Positions 33,640-35,826 of a DNA stretch of 35,826 nt are shown piece by piece (position 1 is the stretch's first letter; every line of letters begins with the position of its first letter). Below the pieces are notes generated by a model that was not told where the DNA came from, did no database searches, and worked only from the letters and a program-made list of their open reading frames with translations. Source of the DNA: Colwellia_A sp041890515 (GTDB lineage Bacteria > Pseudomonadota > Gammaproteobacteria > Enterobacterales > Alteromonadaceae); assembly GCA_041890515.1 (NCBI GenBank), contig JASDWX010000001.1, forward strand, positions 1-35,826, in the 5' to 3' direction. The position numbers were made by a program, and so were the translations under genes.

Positions 33640-35562
33640 ATGACCTTATTTAGACAAATAAACTCATTATTATTTGGACTATTTCTCTTAGTGATGATCA
33701 GTTTGGTTTACTTTCAGTTTAACCAAGCACGAGACTTTATGAGCCGACAGATGGAGTCGGATCTTAATAATACCATGACATCATTAGGCTTAATGTTACA
33801 GCCTCATGTAGAAACAGGAGATATCGTTTCTGCTGAAACATTGGTGAACGTAATATTTGAAGGGGGCTTTTATCGAAAAGTCACATTAACTTGGTTAGCG
33901 AACAATAAAAAACAAATATGGGAAAACCCAATCGTTATAGAAGGGGTGCCTCAATGGTTGGTTGACTTAGAGTTATTCGAAATTCAAACAAAAAAAAGCG
34001 TAATTACCTCTGGATGGATGCAGCTAGCGACACTTGAAATTGAAGGACATCCGGCACTGGGCTACCAGCAATTATGGCGAATAATGAATGACACAATTAT
34101 GATTATATCCTTGTTGTTTATTCTTTCTATTTTTGCACTTAGTCTCAGATTGAACCGTATATTAAAACCCCTTAATGGTGTGGCCATACAAGCGCGAGAA
34201 ATAGCGCAACGAAACTTTGGGCACGATATTGAACTACCAAAAACCACAGAGTTAAAAGATGTTGTTATTGCGATAAATTCAATGTCAGGGCAACTAAAAC
34301 AAGTTTTTTCGACACTAGACCAAGAACTAAGTGAACTTAAGGAAGACAAATTAATCGACCAAGTTTCTCACTTGCCTAATCGTCAATGTCTGTCAGCACA
34401 GATTAACAGCTGGTTAAATGAACCAGGATACGGTGGGTTAATACTTGCAAAGTTTGATTGGTTAGAAGAAATACACAGTAAATACGGTTATCAAGGACGA
34501 GATGAAATAATAAAAGTATTATCTAATCGAATGAAGGCCGAATTACCTGAAATAGTGGAGTGCGTTATTGCGCGCATTTCTAATATTGAATTTGCATTTC
34601 TAATTACCAAAGCTGAACACCATCAAATAGAAACATATCTACAAACACTTATCAGGATCATTAACCAAGAAATTACCAAAGCGGGTTGTTTGCCAAATAG
34701 TCAATTTGCCTTAGGGGTTAGTCAGCGCCTTGATGGGATGAAACCTGCCGATTTAATGTCACAATCAGATAATGCTTTACAACAAGCATTGAGAGAACAA
34801 AAAGTAAGCCACTGGATTGATGCAAAACAAGTCCAAAAATACAGCCGAGAGCAATGGCGTAGCAAACTTGAAGACTCGATAAATAACAATCACTTCGTAT
34901 TTCAATGGCAACCGATCACCAGCATGACAACAAATGAAATAATTCAACGTGAAATATATTGCCGTTTAAGTATTGATGAGCAAATAATTAAAGCCTCTGA
35001 ATTTATGCCCTTTATTGAGTTGTTATCATTAGGTAGTCAGCTTGATAAATGTTTATTGGAAACAATTAAACAACAAAATATTCTGGAACTCTTAAAAGAG
35101 CCTATTGCTATTAACTTAACTCACGATAGCCTAGTTGATCCTGATTTTGCGTTATGGTTGGGGAAATTCCTTGAAAAATCGGCCCATGTTGGTAACATTC
35201 TTTTTGAAATACCGGAATCAACGCTCATCCATTCGTTCGAACAGAGCAATAATATAGCACAAACGATAAAGTCAGCTGGAGCAAAAGTAGGTATTGACCA
35301 GTGTGGTCGACAAATAGGTTCACTTGATTATTTGCAAAAAATCAAACCGAATTACATTAAGTTGGATCAGTCGTTTGCATTCTATGAAAAAACAAACCAA
35401 AGCAATGAATTGTGCCGAGCGTTAATAAATGTTGCTAAAGGATTAAACATAGAGGTGATCATCACTGGTATTGAAGACCAAGCACAACTAGAACACTTTA
35501 CATCACTTAGGGCTGATGGTTATCAAGGTTATATTTTACCGCCGGAAGATCTTTCGCTGTAA
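33640..35562 (+). CDS. lapD: LapD c-di-GMP receptor with degenerate GGDEF and EAL domains
   Basis: A 640-residue inner membrane receptor that sequesters LapG when c-di-GMP is high. Helices lie at about 7-24 and 150-172 and flank a periplasmic domain; Trp126 in SGWMQLATLEI is at the place of the tryptophan of P. fluorescens LapD that contacts LapG. A HAMP linker follows. In the GGDEF domain the catalytic motif is replaced by SNIEF (around RISNIEFAFLI). In the EAL domain the expected EAL reads EIY (QREIYCRL), so neither cyclase nor phosphodiesterase activity is expected, only ligand binding, as in known LapD. It is 4 bases after lapG with GGAG 10 bases ahead of the ATG. Confidence 0.94.
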   Translation: MTLFRQINSLLFGLFLLVMISLVYFQFNQARDFMSRQMESDLNNTMTSLGLMLQPHVETGDIVSAETLVNVIFEGGFYRKVTLTWLANNKKQIWENPIVIEGVPQWLVDLELFEIQTKKSVITSGWMQLATLEIEGHPALGYQQLWRIMNDTIMIISLLFILSIFALSLRLNRILKPLNGVAIQAREIAQRNFGHDIELPKTTELKDVVIAINSMSGQLKQVFSTLDQELSELKEDKLIDQVSHLPNRQCLSAQINSWLNEPGYGGLILAKFDWLEEIHSKYGYQGRDEIIKVLSNRMKAELPEIVECVIARISNIEFAFLITKAEHHQIETYLQTLIRIINQEITKAGCLPNSQFALGVSQRLDGMKPADLMSQSDNALQQALREQKVSHWIDAKQVQKYSREQWRSKLEDSINNNHFVFQWQPITSMTTNEIIQREIYCRLSIDEQIIKASEFMPFIELLSLGSQLDKCLLETIKQQNILELLKEPIAINLTHDSLVDPDFALWLGKFLEKSAHVGNILFEIPESTLIHSFEQSNNIAQTIKSAGAKVGIDQCGRQIGSLDYLQKIKPNYIKLDQSFAFYEKTNQSNELCRALINVAKGLNIEVIITGIEDQAQLEHFTSLRADGYQGYILPPEDLSL

Positions 35563-35652
35563 CCTAATGTTGGTGTACTGATAGAAAATGGTTCTAGGTG
35601 TAGTGATTGGAAATAGGCCAAGTGGAATAACAGTTTTTCTAATTTTTAAAGT

Positions 35653-35674
35653 CAGGTTACTGGGAGGTGACCTG
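35653..35674. terminator. Possible terminator hairpin after lapD
   Basis: CAGGTTAC and GTGACCTG pair over eight positions with one G-U pair and a 6-base loop, 91 bases past the lapD stop. The following bases (TTCATTTAG) are only weakly T-rich, so termination strength is uncertain. Confidence 0.4.
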
Positions 35675-35776
35675 TTCATTTAGAAAAGCTGGAATAAACT
35701 GATTTTTGATTATTAACTTAACGATTGTAAAATTTTTTTTTCATCCATCTGTGGTGTTTTTTCAGCTAAGTTCGAC

Positions 35777-35802
35777 CCTGTAACAAAATCTGTGTAACTG
35801 CC
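35777..35802 (+). repeat. IS256-type terminal inverted repeat (left end of an element running out of the window)
   Basis: The 26-mer runs CCTGTAACA, six bases, GTGTAAC, then TGCC. It differs from the repeat at 462-487 in four positions and has the opposite orientation. The element body would continue to the right beyond 35826. No transposase is visible in the remaining 24 bases. Confidence 0.55.
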
Positions 35803-35826
35803 TATCATTAGTACCCATATAGGGTT

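Overview
This AT-rich window looks like a chromosomal segment of a marine gammaproteobacterium, probably Alteromonadales and perhaps Colwellia- or Thalassotalea-like. The guess rests on gene content: a TonB-dependent receptor beside a TPR-sulfotransferase, a BCCT carrier with a CosR-like MarR regulator, a PEP-CTERM protein and a LapA/LapD/LapG biofilm system. Species is not determinable by reading. A 100-N block at 25784-25883 shows the source is a draft assembly.

Layout. 1-570 holds insertion-sequence debris: a tandem 20-mer and the C-terminal end plus terminal repeat of an IS256-family transposase. 571-5406 (minus) is a TonB-dependent receptor followed by a TPR-sulfotransferase. 5622-9755 is an osmolyte group: BCCT carrier, convergent MarR regulator and a solitary glycine-betaine-type binding protein. 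10056-14304 (minus) is a MacA/MacB-like operon (adaptor, ATPase, two permeases) whose last gene is frameshifted near its end. 14796-17435 (plus) carries a universal stress protein, an NfeD-type membrane protease and a slipin; a convergent secreted EF-hand protein follows. About 1.2 kb without genes precedes proB-proA, then a broken stub of proC. An UrcA-family protein and decayed sequence come next.

At 22976-23033 lies the 3' part of a tRNA-His gene (minus strand), truncated on its right side. That is what remains at one end of an element integrated into a tRNA gene, and it predicts an island extending to the right. What lies there is a PEP-CTERM protein behind a sigma-54-type promoter with an upstream palindrome, then a Lap operon on the plus strand: a repeat-containing adhesin with a LapG-type cleavage site, LapB-like ABC exporter, LapC-like adaptor, TolC-like outer membrane protein, OmpA-like lipoprotein, LapG protease and LapD c-di-GMP receptor. 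By the known Lap mechanism, the exporter threads the adhesin to the surface, its N-terminal plug holds it in the TolC-type pore, and LapD bound to c-di-GMP sequesters LapG. When c-di-GMP falls LapG cuts the adhesin and releases the cell. A perfect Fur-like palindrome upstream of the adhesin suggests iron control. The window ends in the terminal repeat of another IS256-family element.

Other recurring signals are CTGAT-N4-ATCA(A/G) sites resembling FNR/Anr boxes upstream of the stress protein, EF-hand and UrcA genes, and a 15-bp hairpin between the adhesin and exporter genes. No known system here is clearly new. The most distinctive parts are the short, apparently RTX-less Lap adhesin on a putative tRNA-His island and the wiring of the PEP-CTERM gene.
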